From an uncultured Rhodobacterales bacterium (GTDB taxonomy: Bacteria; Pseudomonadota; Alphaproteobacteria; Rhodobacterales; Rhodobacteraceae), in assembly GCA_903873585.1 (NCBI GenBank), contig CAIQOV010000003.1, forward strand, positions 42,032 to 106,031: 64,000 nucleotides of DNA, read 5' to 3'. The notes below the pieces were generated by a model. The model made no database searches. It had not been told where the DNA came from and saw only the letters and a program-made list of their open reading frames with translations. Within the stretch, counting starts at the first letter, position 1, and every line of letters begins with the position of its first letter. Position numbers and translations under genes: made by a program. This document shows positions 54,050-62,328 of this stretch, one piece after another.

Positions 54050-54095
54050 CTTTCATACTTGCCCAAATATCCCGGGGTGCGGGGCAGCGCCCCGC
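54050..54095 (-). terminator. Bidirectional GC hairpin with conserved box
   Basis: Stem GCGGGGC-AGC-GCCCCGC (54079-54095) between two convergent genes; in minus orientation it is followed by GATATTTGGGCAAGTATGAA (54071-54052), the same box as after gltB and at 30990. Position fits a terminator serving both strands, although there is no long T run. Confidence 0.65.
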
Positions 54096-54100
54096 TTTGG

Positions 54101-55633
54101 TCAGGCAAAGCTGCGGATGGTGGCCATGGCCCCGTCTAGGACCTTGCCCTCTTCATCCTTCAAGGCCGCCTCACGCAAACGGCGCACCCAATCGGGGGCA
54201 TCGTCGCGGTTGGCAAGCAAAGCTGCCCCTTCCAACACGCGGTCAAACTTCGAAAGACCGCGCGCGTGGGTGTCAGAATAGCCCTTCACCAAGCGGCGGC
54301 ATTTGATCACCTCTACCGCCAGATCGTAGCGCGGCAAATAGGCCAGCGCGGTCGAAAGCCACGCCTCAAGATGCGCCACTTCCTGCGCATGGCGCAGCGT
54401 GCGCAGGCGCCAAAACCGCATCCCGCCCAGAAGATACAGGGTGACGTATGACACCAACCCATCCGTGCGCACATGCCGCCCCTTGGAAAACCAGCGTTCC
54501 AACCGCGCCATCCAAGTGGCGCTGGCTTGCACCCTCTGCCCCCAACGCACAGGCAGCATTCCCGCAATCTCTTCCGCGCGAGGGTGCATGAATTCGGTCA
54601 GGTGCAACAGGTTGCCATCCTTCACCCGCATTTCCTTGGCGATGCGCGCAAACCTAGGCCCGCGCGTTTTCAAATCGGCCACGCGGATCACATCGTCATA
54701 GCACATCGCATTGGCGATATACTTGGCCGCCGCGACCGACAGCGCAAACCCCCGCGCCGCATCATCGCGCAAAAGCACGCCGTCAAGCCGCGCCAGATAG
54801 GCCGCACCGTAGGCCAAATCCTGAAAATCCACCACTTTGCGCAAACCCGCCTGCGCCATCTGCGCCACAGGTTCGGGCATCGCTTGCACCCGTGCTATCA
54901 AGCGCGTCCAGTCGGCCAGCAAGCGCGAAGGCCCCTGAACGCTTGGCGCAACTGACGGCTTGGCCACCGCCTTGGGTGCCGCCACCGCTTCACCCCGCGC
55001 TGCCGCATAAGCCGCACCAAAGGCGCGCAGCGAGCCTTCTATCCCCTTGCCGCCCTTGGCAATCGCCGCCTCGAACCCCGCCTTGGGGAAGGGCAGCACG
55101 CCCGACCCCGCCAAGGCCCCAAACAGCGCGGCCGAGATGACAGACCCATTCTGCACCGCCAGCGTTTCAAAATCGGCTGCGATAAACCGCTTGGCCATCA
55201 ACCCCGCTGCGGCCATCACCTCATCTGAATTGGCGATCCCGTTGCCCGGTTCCATCTTTTCCGAAACTGCCAAGGCACGGTGGGTCGAAGCGATCAGCGT
55301 GGTGCGGTCTGGCGTGACAAAGCCGCGCATGATGGCACGCCCCGCCTCCATCATCTCGGCGGCGATCATGATGTCCACATCGCCCGCCGCAGGCATCAGC
55401 GAAAAGATCGGCACCCCACCCGAGGCGGGGGCCATTTCCACATAATACACCGTCGCCCCCGTGCGCTGCGACACACCTGCCACTGATGTGGCCTGTGCAG
55501 CATAGCCATGCGCGCGGGCGACCTCTTCGATCCAACCGGTCAAAACCCCGCCACCCTGCCCGCCCACAGCCAGCACGGCCAGCTTGATGATCTGCGACAG
55601 GTTCGGGTCCATAGGGGCGGAATGCAGGGTCAT
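54101..55633 (-). CDS. iorB: Indolepyruvate oxidoreductase beta-like subunit with DUF6537 tail
   Basis: 510 aa. Residues ~15-200 are the gamma/beta domain of 2-oxoacid:ferredoxin oxidoreductases: LAVLAVGGQGGGVLTGWIEE, TSVAGVSQRTGATVYYVEM and IAAEMMEAGRAI. The remaining ~300 residues form the proteobacterial C-terminal extension (DUF6537). Partner of the alpha-like subunit just upstream, with a 4-bp overlap. Together they decarboxylate an aryl 2-oxoacid to its CoA thioester. The substrate is not fixed by sequence; in this operon isatinate is my proposal, indolepyruvate the default. Confidence 0.86.
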   Translation of the reverse strand: MTLHSAPMDPNLSQIIKLAVLAVGGQGGGVLTGWIEEVARAHGYAAQATSVAGVSQRTGATVYYVEMAPASGGVPIFSLMPAAGDVDIMIAAEMMEAGRAIMRGFVTPDRTTLIASTHRALAVSEKMEPGNGIANSDEVMAAAGLMAKRFIAADFETLAVQNGSVISAALFGALAGSGVLPFPKAGFEAAIAKGGKGIEGSLRAFGAAYAAARGEAVAAPKAVAKPSVAPSVQGPSRLLADWTRLIARVQAMPEPVAQMAQAGLRKVVDFQDLAYGAAYLARLDGVLLRDDAARGFALSVAAAKYIANAMCYDDVIRVADLKTRGPRFARIAKEMRVKDGNLLHLTEFMHPRAEEIAGMLPVRWGQRVQASATWMARLERWFSKGRHVRTDGLVSYVTLYLLGGMRFWRLRTLRHAQEVAHLEAWLSTALAYLPRYDLAVEVIKCRRLVKGYSDTHARGLSKFDRVLEGAALLANRDDAPDWVRRLREAALKDEEGKVLDGAMATIRSFA

Positions 55634-57777
55634 ACCGCCCCCCCAAACACCAAGCGCCGTGCCGCGCGGCGGCTTTGCAGCCAGCCGATCACACGGGTGC
55701 GCACACCCGCCCAGCGCCGCTCGAAAGCCGAGGGGTTATGCACCACATCAGCGCGGTAAAAGCTGGGGCATAGCACGGCGGCATCGGCCACCTCGCCACA
55801 ATTGCCACAGCCCACACAGCTTTGGTCAATCGAGGCCACCGGATCATCGCGCAACGGATCGTCCAGCGTTTTCAGCCCCAGCGATGGGCAGCCCGACAGC
55901 CGGATACAGGCGTGATCACCGGTGCAAATGTCTTCATCCACGCCAAAGCGCGGCGCTTCCACGCGCCTACCTTCCTTAATCGCCGCCGCCGCCAGCGGCT
56001 TTTCGCGGCGCTGCTTGTTCAGCATACATTCCGACGAGGCGATGATGACTTTAGGCCCCGCCTCTTTCGTCGTCAGCGCTTCAATCAGCACATCGCGCAT
56101 ATGGCCCACATCATAAGTGCGGTTCACTTGGCGGACCCAATCAATCCCCACGCCCTTTAGGGCTTTGGAAATCGGATGCTGGGTTTTCTTGGTGGCGTTG
56201 ACCGCGCGGGATGACAAAACATCCTGCCCCCCCGTCGCCGCCGAATAGTAATTGTCAACGATAACAGCCACCGAATCTGACTTGTTGAACGCCATATTCC
56301 CGAAGGACGAGCTTAAGCCGTTGTGCCAAAACCCCCCGTCGCCAATGATCGAAATCGCCCGCCGCTCACCCCCGCCATCAAAGGCTGCGTTGGCGGCAGG
56401 GCCAAGGCCATAGCCCATCGTTGCCCCGCCAATTTCAAACGGCGGCAGGCTGCCGAACAGGTGACAGCCGATGTCGGCGGTGATCTGCAACTTGCCCGTC
56501 TGCTTCTGCGCCAGCTTCATCGCAGCAAAGATCGGGCGTTCGGGGCAACCCGTGCAAAACCCCGGCGGGCGGATGGGCACGGTTTTCGACAGGTCGGGCA
56601 CTTTGAGGCGATCTTGGTTGGGCGCGCGCACAAGGGACGGCAGCAGGTCGGGTGCGGATTTTCGCAGAAAATCCGTGATCCCGTCTAGCATCACTTGCCC
56701 CGTATATTCCCCCGCCATCGGCAAAATGCCCTTGCCGTGCAGCTTCACTTGGGAACCCGCGCGGTACAGATAGGTGGTCAACTGTTGTTCGATGAACTCT
56801 GGCTGACCTTCTTCAATCACAAGGATCTGCTCTTTTCCCGCACAGAACTCCAAGAACTCCGATGACACCAGCGGATAGGTCACGTTCAGCACATACAGCG
56901 GCACCTGCGACGCGCCGTAAATATCGGCCAGCCCCAAGCGTTGCAGCGCGCGGATGACGCCGTTGTACATGCCGCCTTGCAGCACCAAACCAACGAGGGC
57001 GGATTTGGGGCCGAAGACCTCGTTCAACTGGTTCTCGACAATGAACTTTTCCGCCGCAGGCCAGCGGTTCTTGATCTTGTCTTGCTCGTGGATATACGAC
57101 ATCGGCGGCAGCACCACGCGGGCGAAATCCGACTGTGGGGCGCTGAGCGCCTCGCGCACCGACAGCGGCGGGCGGACGTTGTCTTTGGTGGTAAAGCTGC
57201 CCGTCACATGGCACGATCTTATGCGCACCATCAGCATAACGGGGGAATTTGACGCCTCTGACAGCGCAAAGCCATCAGCCACGGCTTTGGTGATAGATGT
57301 CAGGTTAGGGCGCGGGTCTAGCAGCCAGAACTGCGACTTCATCGCAAAGGCGTGGCTACGTTCCTGCATGATAGAGGACCCTTCGCCGTAATCCTCGCCC
57401 ACGATAATCAGCGCGCCACCGTTCACGCCAGACGAGGCCAAGTTCGCCAAAGCGTCAGACGCCACGTTGACCCCGACCGATCCCTTAAACGTCACCGCGC
57501 CGCGAATGGGGTAATGCACCGATGCGGCCAGCATCGCCGCCGCCGCCGCCTCGTTCGCGTTGGCTTCAAAGCGCACGCCCAGTTCGCCCAACAGCTCTTC
57601 GGCATCGGCCAGCACATCCATCAAATGGCTGATCGGCGCGCCCTGATAGCCGCCCACATAGCCCACGCCGTTTTCCAGCAGGGCCTTGGTGATGGCCAAG
57701 ATTCCCTCGCCGGTAAAGGTATCGCCCGCGCCTAGGCGCAGATGTTCCACCTCGGCCTTGAAGGAGCGTTCTGCCAT
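55630..57777 (-). CDS. iorA: Indolepyruvate ferredoxin oxidoreductase alpha-like subunit
   Basis: 715 aa. N-terminal pyrimidine-binding domain (FTGEGILAITKALLENGVG, GYQGAPISHLMDV, FEANANEAAAAAMLAAS). TPP-binding domain with GDGGFWHNGLSSSFGN and DNYYSAATGGQ. Ferredoxin tail (from ~620) with Cys in DICTGDHACIRLSGC and SCVGCGNCGEV...CPSF for 4Fe-4S clusters. Catalyses oxidative decarboxylation of aryl 2-oxoacids with CoA. Starts 1 base after the MarR stop in an operon headed by an isatin-hydrolase-like gene. Confidence 0.9.
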   Translation of the reverse strand: MAERSFKAEVEHLRLGAGDTFTGEGILAITKALLENGVGYVGGYQGAPISHLMDVLADAEELLGELGVRFEANANEAAAAAMLAASVHYPIRGAVTFKGSVGVNVASDALANLASSGVNGGALIIVGEDYGEGSSIMQERSHAFAMKSQFWLLDPRPNLTSITKAVADGFALSEASNSPVMLMVRIRSCHVTGSFTTKDNVRPPLSVREALSAPQSDFARVVLPPMSYIHEQDKIKNRWPAAEKFIVENQLNEVFGPKSALVGLVLQGGMYNGVIRALQRLGLADIYGASQVPLYVLNVTYPLVSSEFLEFCAGKEQILVIEEGQPEFIEQQLTTYLYRAGSQVKLHGKGILPMAGEYTGQVMLDGITDFLRKSAPDLLPSLVRAPNQDRLKVPDLSKTVPIRPPGFCTGCPERPIFAAMKLAQKQTGKLQITADIGCHLFGSLPPFEIGGATMGYGLGPAANAAFDGGGERRAISIIGDGGFWHNGLSSSFGNMAFNKSDSVAVIVDNYYSAATGGQDVLSSRAVNATKKTQHPISKALKGVGIDWVRQVNRTYDVGHMRDVLIEALTTKEAGPKVIIASSECMLNKQRREKPLAAAAIKEGRRVEAPRFGVDEDICTGDHACIRLSGCPSLGLKTLDDPLRDDPVASIDQSCVGCGNCGEVADAAVLCPSFYRADVVHNPSAFERRWAGVRTRVIGWLQSRRAARRLVFGGAV

Positions 57778-57778
57778 G

Positions 57779-58240
57779 TCAAACCTCTGACTTGCCGGTG
57801 TTGGCGTGAATTTTCTGCAAGGTCGTCACAAAGGCGCGTTGCTCGTCGGGGTCTATGCCGGCGAAAAGGTCGGCATAGGTGCCCGCCATATGCGGCCAAA
57901 GCGCGTCAAAGGCGGTGCGGCCCGCTTCGGTGATGAACACGCGCACCAAGCGGCTGTCGGCCCCATCGGCGGCGCGGCGCACCATGCCGTCAGCCTCCAG
58001 CGCGTCAATCGCGCGCGACAGGGTCGATTGTTCAACAATAGCATGCACCGCCAGTTGCCCGATCACCTGCCCATCCATCACCGAAAGCACGGCGAGGGCG
58101 CGCATTTTCGGCGTGGTCAGGCCCAGTTTGGCCATTTCCGCGCGAATGGCGGCGTTATAGCGCCCCATGATGCGGTTCATCAGGTAGGGCGGGTAGTTGG
58201 CCAGCCCAATCTCACCCAAACGCGGTGCGCTGTCTTTCAT
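57779..58240 (-). CDS. MarR-family regulator of the isatin/IorAB operon
   Basis: 153 aa. Winged helix with VEQSTLSRAIDALEADGMVR as recognition helix and RAADGADSRLVRVFITEAG as the wing. Placed between the flavoprotein and iorA genes (4-bp overlap upstream), so it is probably autoregulatory. AT-rich palindromes in the divergent promoter at 60673-60692 are the most likely binding sites. Confidence 0.9.
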   Translation of the reverse strand: MKDSAPRLGEIGLANYPPYLMNRIMGRYNAAIRAEMAKLGLTTPKMRALAVLSVMDGQVIGQLAVHAIVEQSTLSRAIDALEADGMVRRAADGADSRLVRVFITEAGRTAFDALWPHMAGTYADLFAGIDPDEQRAFVTTLQKIHANTGKSEV

Positions 58241-59793
58241 GCGCCCAACCTCTTGGCCGCTAAGAAGCCCGATCCGCCCCCCAAGCCGGGGCCGGGATGG
58301 GTCGATGCGCCGATGTGCTGCAACCCGCGCAAAGCTTGGCCGCCTGCGCCGTGGGCATAGGGCCGCCAGATAAAGAACTGATCAAGGCTGCATTGCCCGC
58401 CGTAAGGGTCGCCGCCCACAAGGTTGACGTTCATCGCTTCCAGATCGGCAGGCGAATAGGCCGTGCGCGCCAGTTTGATTGATGCGAAATCCTTGATGTG
58501 GCGCGATAGAATGGCCTCGATCCGGTCAGCAAACGCCTCTTTCGCTGCACCCCAATGCTGCGCAGCAATTTCACCCGCAGCATCGCCTTTGATCACGCGC
58601 GGCGCATCAGGAATTTGCAGCCACAGGATGGCTTTTCCCTCTGGGCAGCGGGACGGGTCTAGCCGATGCGGTTGGCCTACGCAGATGGTGGGCACGGCGG
58701 GCAGCATCCCGCGCTCTGCCTCGTTCGCCGATTTTGACACGGCGTCGATCCCGTCTGACAGGTGGATCAGCGCGACATCCTCTAGCCCCGCCGACAGCCA
58801 TTCAGGCACGGCATCCAGCGCGTAATGCAGTTGAAAATTGCCGCGCCCGTGGCGAAAGGCCTTCGCCGCCGCCTGATCTTGGGGCAAGTTCACATCCGCC
58901 AGCAGCCTGTCTTGCAACTGCGACGGCGTGACAGAGGCGAGGACGGATGCGCAGGCAATTTCCTCACCGCCCGCAAGCCGAACGCCCGTCACCCGACCAT
59001 CGCGCACCAAAACCCGTTCGACATCGGCATTCACCCTGATCTGTCCGCCCTTTTCGGCGATCAGCTTGGCGAAAGCCTGTGCCGCTTGGCCTGCCCCACC
59101 CTTGGCGATGGGGGCCCCTGCGGCTTCCAACGCAAAGGCGATGACTTTGGCCATTTGGCCGGAATAGGCGCTGTCAGGGGTAAGCCCACAATGCAGCACC
59201 CAAGGGGCAAACAGGGCCTGCACGTTGGGGCTTTGGAAATCACGTTCCAACCAGCCCCGTGCGGGCGACAGGGCTTGGCCGAACCATGCCGCCAACCCCC
59301 GCAGCCCGCGCTTGCGGGCTTGGGCGAAGAGCAGTTTGAACGTGGCCCATGACCACAGATTGCCCCCCAACAAAGCGAACAGGAAGGGCGCATCGGCCCC
59401 TATCTGCCCCACAACAGCGGCAAGGGCATCGCCGTCGCCTTGCGCTTGCGCGTTGAAGGCGGCGATGTTCTTGGCGCGGTCCATTGTCAGCACCAGACTT
59501 GACCCATCCGGACGCACCACGGCGGTGGGATGGGGCGAATGGCAATAGTCAAACCCGTGCCGCGCCAAGTGGGGGCCAAGAGCGGCCCCCGCTGGCCCTG
59601 TCATGAACAGCACAAAGGTGGCGGCCATCACGTCATGCTGAAAGCCCGGCAAGGTGATCTCATCCGTGCGCAGACAGCCGCCGATCCGGTCAGACCGTTC
59701 CAGCAGCAGCACGCGGTCGCCCTTGATGGCAAGCATCGCGCCCGCCACCAAAGCGTTGATCCCTGACCCGATGATGACGTGATCAGGCCGCAT
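58237..59793 (-). CDS. FAD-dependent oxidoreductase, PYROXD2/phytoene-desaturase-like (1)
   Basis: 518 aa. Rossmann FAD loop IIGSGINALVAGAMLAIKGD with LLERSDRIGGCLRTDEI, typical of the CrtI/amine-oxidase superfamily, and a C-terminal FAD contact HIGASTHPGPGLGGGSGFLA. PYROXD2-like proteins have no settled substrate. It lies 1 base after the isatin-hydrolase-like gene and has a divergent paralogue at 60723-62285. I infer an oxidation in the same pathway, perhaps of an indole-type ring. Confidence 0.82.
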   Translation of the reverse strand: MRPDHVIIGSGINALVAGAMLAIKGDRVLLLERSDRIGGCLRTDEITLPGFQHDVMAATFVLFMTGPAGAALGPHLARHGFDYCHSPHPTAVVRPDGSSLVLTMDRAKNIAAFNAQAQGDGDALAAVVGQIGADAPFLFALLGGNLWSWATFKLLFAQARKRGLRGLAAWFGQALSPARGWLERDFQSPNVQALFAPWVLHCGLTPDSAYSGQMAKVIAFALEAAGAPIAKGGAGQAAQAFAKLIAEKGGQIRVNADVERVLVRDGRVTGVRLAGGEEIACASVLASVTPSQLQDRLLADVNLPQDQAAAKAFRHGRGNFQLHYALDAVPEWLSAGLEDVALIHLSDGIDAVSKSANEAERGMLPAVPTICVGQPHRLDPSRCPEGKAILWLQIPDAPRVIKGDAAGEIAAQHWGAAKEAFADRIEAILSRHIKDFASIKLARTAYSPADLEAMNVNLVGGDPYGGQCSLDQFFIWRPYAHGAGGQALRGLQHIGASTHPGPGLGGGSGFLAAKRLGA

Positions 59794-59794
59794 C

Positions 59795-60586
59795 TTACCC
59801 TCGCGGAACCAGCGCCAAGGCGCGGATGGGCGAGCCTGTGCCGTTCTTGATCTTCAAGGGGGCAGCAATCAGGATCGCGCCCTTGGCGGGCAGCTTGTCG
59901 AGGTTGGCAAGGCTGGCCAAACCGAAGCAGTTGTTCTTATGCAGCAGGTTATGCGCCGGATAGGGCGGGGTCATGCCACCCGCTTGGCCCGCATCGGTGC
60001 CAATGCACTGCGTGCCCCAGCCGACAATGCCCTTGGACAGAAGATATTGCACCACCTCGGCGGTAGGCCCGGGGGTGTGGGGGCCGGTTTCGTCGGCGTT
60101 CAGGAACAGGTTCTCGTCATGCGAGCGCTTGTCCCAATCGCTGCGCAGCACAACCCATTCGCCAGCGTTGATGGCACCGTGCTTGGCTTCCCACGCTTTC
60201 ACATGGTCGATGGTCAGCAAAAAGTCTGCGTTCTTTCCACATTCAGCAGCGAAATCCAGCACGTTCACGGGGGCGACCAAGCGCTGCACGGCCAGCGTGT
60301 CGGTGTAGCCGTCGGCGTAGTCTTTGCCGGTGATCCAATGGTGCGGCGCGTCAAAGTGGGTGCCCGAATGCTCGCCCACCTTTAGCCAGTTCCACGCCCA
60401 GAACGGCCCGTTCTGGTCATAGTTGGAAATCGTGTGAATCTCGATCTTGGGGGTGTCTTTGGCGAAATCCGGCGGCAGTTTCAGCAGGGGCGTGTCTGGC
60501 CCCAAAACGCCGGTGCAATCCACCACCTCAACCCCGCCCGAGGCCAGCATTCCAGCCAGACTGGCCAGCACATTTGCAGATGTCAT
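59795..60586 (-). CDS. Cyclase-family metal hydrolase, probable isatin hydrolase
   Basis: 263 aa. The family motif HSGTHFDAPHH (residues 73-83, HxGTHxDxPxH) binds the metal. Other parts (VVDCTGVLGPDTPLL, IVGWGTQCIGTDAGQAGG, NLLHKNNCFGLASLANLDKL) agree with bacterial isatin hydrolases as I remember them, and the length is theirs, not the ~210 aa of KynB formamidases. Isatin hydrolase opens isatin to isatinate in a Mn-dependent reaction. First gene of the operon; ATG 60586 has GGGAGAG 6 bases upstream, and the longer frame to 60616 lacks support. Alternative: kynurenine formamidase. Confidence 0.74.
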   Translation of the reverse strand: MTSANVLASLAGMLASGGVEVVDCTGVLGPDTPLLKLPPDFAKDTPKIEIHTISNYDQNGPFWAWNWLKVGEHSGTHFDAPHHWITGKDYADGYTDTLAVQRLVAPVNVLDFAAECGKNADFLLTIDHVKAWEAKHGAINAGEWVVLRSDWDKRSHDENLFLNADETGPHTPGPTAEVVQYLLSKGIVGWGTQCIGTDAGQAGGMTPPYPAHNLLHKNNCFGLASLANLDKLPAKGAILIAAPLKIKNGTGSPIRALALVPRG

Positions 60587-60661
60587 GTTTCTCTCCCTGT
60601 CGTGATGACTGCGCATAGATTTCGGCAGGGCGGTGCGATTGTGCCCGTGCCCGATAGAATC

Positions 60662-60694
60662 ATGCTAGACAGATTTAAATGCATTTGCAAATAT
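60662..60694. promoter_or_regulatory. Divergent promoters with overlapping palindromic operators
   Basis: Minus strand: TTGCAA (60690-60685), 17-bp spacer, TAGCAT (60667-60662), for the isatin hydrolase operon. Plus strand: TAGACA (60666-60671), 17-bp spacer, AAATAT (60689-60694), for the flavoprotein. Three perfect palindromes overlap them: ATTTAAAT (60673-60680), AAATGCATTT (60677-60686), ATTTGCAAAT (60683-60692). This suits a MarR dimer acting on both promoters. Confidence 0.55.
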
Positions 60695-60722
60695 CAAGAC
60701 GGAAGTGACGGAGGACAATCGC

Positions 60723-62285
60723 TTGGCCGAGTTCGACGCAGTGCTGATCGGCGCAGGGCACAACAGCTTGGCCGCCGCCTTGCATATGGCCGCCAAAGGC
60801 TGGCGGGTTGGTGTGTTTGAAGCGGCCGCTGTGGCGGGTGGGGCTGTGAAGACGGGTGCTTATACCCTGCCGGGGTTTCGCCACGACTGGGCGGCGATGA
60901 ACCTGTCACTGTTCGCGGGAAGCCCGTTTTTTAAGACTTATGGCGCAGAATTGGGCCAACATGGCTGCGCTTTTGTGCCGGTGGCCAAGCCCTTTGCGTC
61001 ATCGTTTGCCGATGGCAGCCATGTCGGTGTTTCCACCGATATGGCGCAGACCTTGGCGATGATTGCCGCGCTGTCGCCCGAAGATGCCGCAACTTGGGCG
61101 CGCCTGTGCGATGGCTTTGGCGCTGAAGCGCCGCACCTGTTTGGCCTTTTGGGCGAGCGGATGCAGTTTCGTGCGCTTGCATATTTCATATTCAAAACAC
61201 TCCGCGCCAAGGGAGTGGCTGGCACCGTCGATATGCTGCGCTTTTTGCTGCAATCGCCGCGCGGGTGGTTGGGCGAAACCTTTCAAAACCCTAAGGTGCA
61301 AGCCATGCTGGGCGCTTGGGGGATGCACCTAGATTTTGCCCCCGACATCGCCGGTGGCGCGCTGTTTCCCTATCTAGAGGGTATGGCAGGCCAAGCCTTT
61401 GGCATGGTGATTGGCCAAGGCGGGGCGGATACGGTGGTCAAGGCCATGGTGTCGGCCATTCAGGCGCGCGGTGGTGTGGTGCAAACCAATGCCACGGTGG
61501 CGCGCATTTTGCATAACGGTGGCAAAGCGACAGGGGTTGAACTGGCCGATGGCCGCAAGATCACGGCCAAAAGGGCGGTGATCGCTGGCGTGGCCCCCAG
61601 CGCGCTGACGCGGTTGACAGGGGGCACAACGCCAGCGTTCGACGCCGGCATGGCGCGCTTTGATCATGCGCCGGGCACGATGATGATTCACCTTGCGCTG
61701 TCAGACCTGCCCGCTTGGCGCGCGCAAGACCTGCGCAGCTTTGCCTATGTGCACATCGCCCCCAGCTTGGATCAAATGGCGAAAACCTACGCGCAGGCCA
61801 AGGCGGGGCTTTTGCCGGATGAGCCGATTTTGGTGATAGGCCAGCCCACGGTGGTTGACCCCTCGCGCGCGCCACATGGCCAGCACACGCTTTGGGTGCA
61901 GGTGCGCATGGCGCCCGGTACGATCTTGGGCGATGCGGCGGGGCAGATTGCGGCAACCGATTGGGCGACTGCGGCAGAACCCTTCGCCAACCGTGCGCTG
62001 GATATTCTGGAAGCCCACGCCCCGGGCACCCGCGCCAGCATTCTGGCCAAACACATCGTCACCCCGCTGGACCTACAGGCCGACAACGCAAACCTGATCG
62101 GCGGCGACCAAGTGTGCGGATCGCACCACCTGTCGCAGCATTTCCTTTTCCGTCCCATGCGCGGTCATGCGGACGGCTCTACCCCGATCACGAACCTTCA
62201 CCTAACCGGAGCAGCCGTTTGGCTCGGTGCTGGTACAGGGGCCGGATCGGGATATCTGCTCGCACGGCGACTTGCCGGAAACTAA
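60723..62285 (+). CDS. FAD-dependent oxidoreductase, PYROXD2/phytoene-desaturase-like (2)
   Basis: About 520 aa paralogue of the protein at 58237-59793. FAD loop DAVLIGAGHNSLAAALHMAA, YTLPGFRHDWAAMNLSLF, SPRGWLGETFQNPKVQAMLG (compare the same block in the paralogue), and C-terminal LHLTGAAVWLGAGTGAGSGY. Two starts are possible: GTG 60705 and TTG 60723. I prefer TTG 60723 because GGAGG lies 8 bases upstream and the predicted transcription start near 60701 would leave the GTG almost leaderless. Followed by an ABC binding protein 43 bases later. Confidence 0.82.
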   Translation: MAEFDAVLIGAGHNSLAAALHMAAKGWRVGVFEAAAVAGGAVKTGAYTLPGFRHDWAAMNLSLFAGSPFFKTYGAELGQHGCAFVPVAKPFASSFADGSHVGVSTDMAQTLAMIAALSPEDAATWARLCDGFGAEAPHLFGLLGERMQFRALAYFIFKTLRAKGVAGTVDMLRFLLQSPRGWLGETFQNPKVQAMLGAWGMHLDFAPDIAGGALFPYLEGMAGQAFGMVIGQGGADTVVKAMVSAIQARGGVVQTNATVARILHNGGKATGVELADGRKITAKRAVIAGVAPSALTRLTGGTTPAFDAGMARFDHAPGTMMIHLALSDLPAWRAQDLRSFAYVHIAPSLDQMAKTYAQAKAGLLPDEPILVIGQPTVVDPSRAPHGQHTLWVQVRMAPGTILGDAAGQIAATDWATAAEPFANRALDILEAHAPGTRASILAKHIVTPLDLQADNANLIGGDQVCGSHHLSQHFLFRPMRGHADGSTPITNLHLTGAAVWLGAGTGAGSGYLLARRLAGN

Positions 62286-62328
62286 AAAACCGTGAACACT
62301 ACAAAAAACCACAACAGGGACCAAACAC

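Noticed and set aside
59795..60586. Assignment as KynB kynurenine formamidase
   Set aside because: Motif shared, but length and internal blocks favour isatin hydrolase, and no other kynurenine-pathway gene is in the window. Kept as the alternative.
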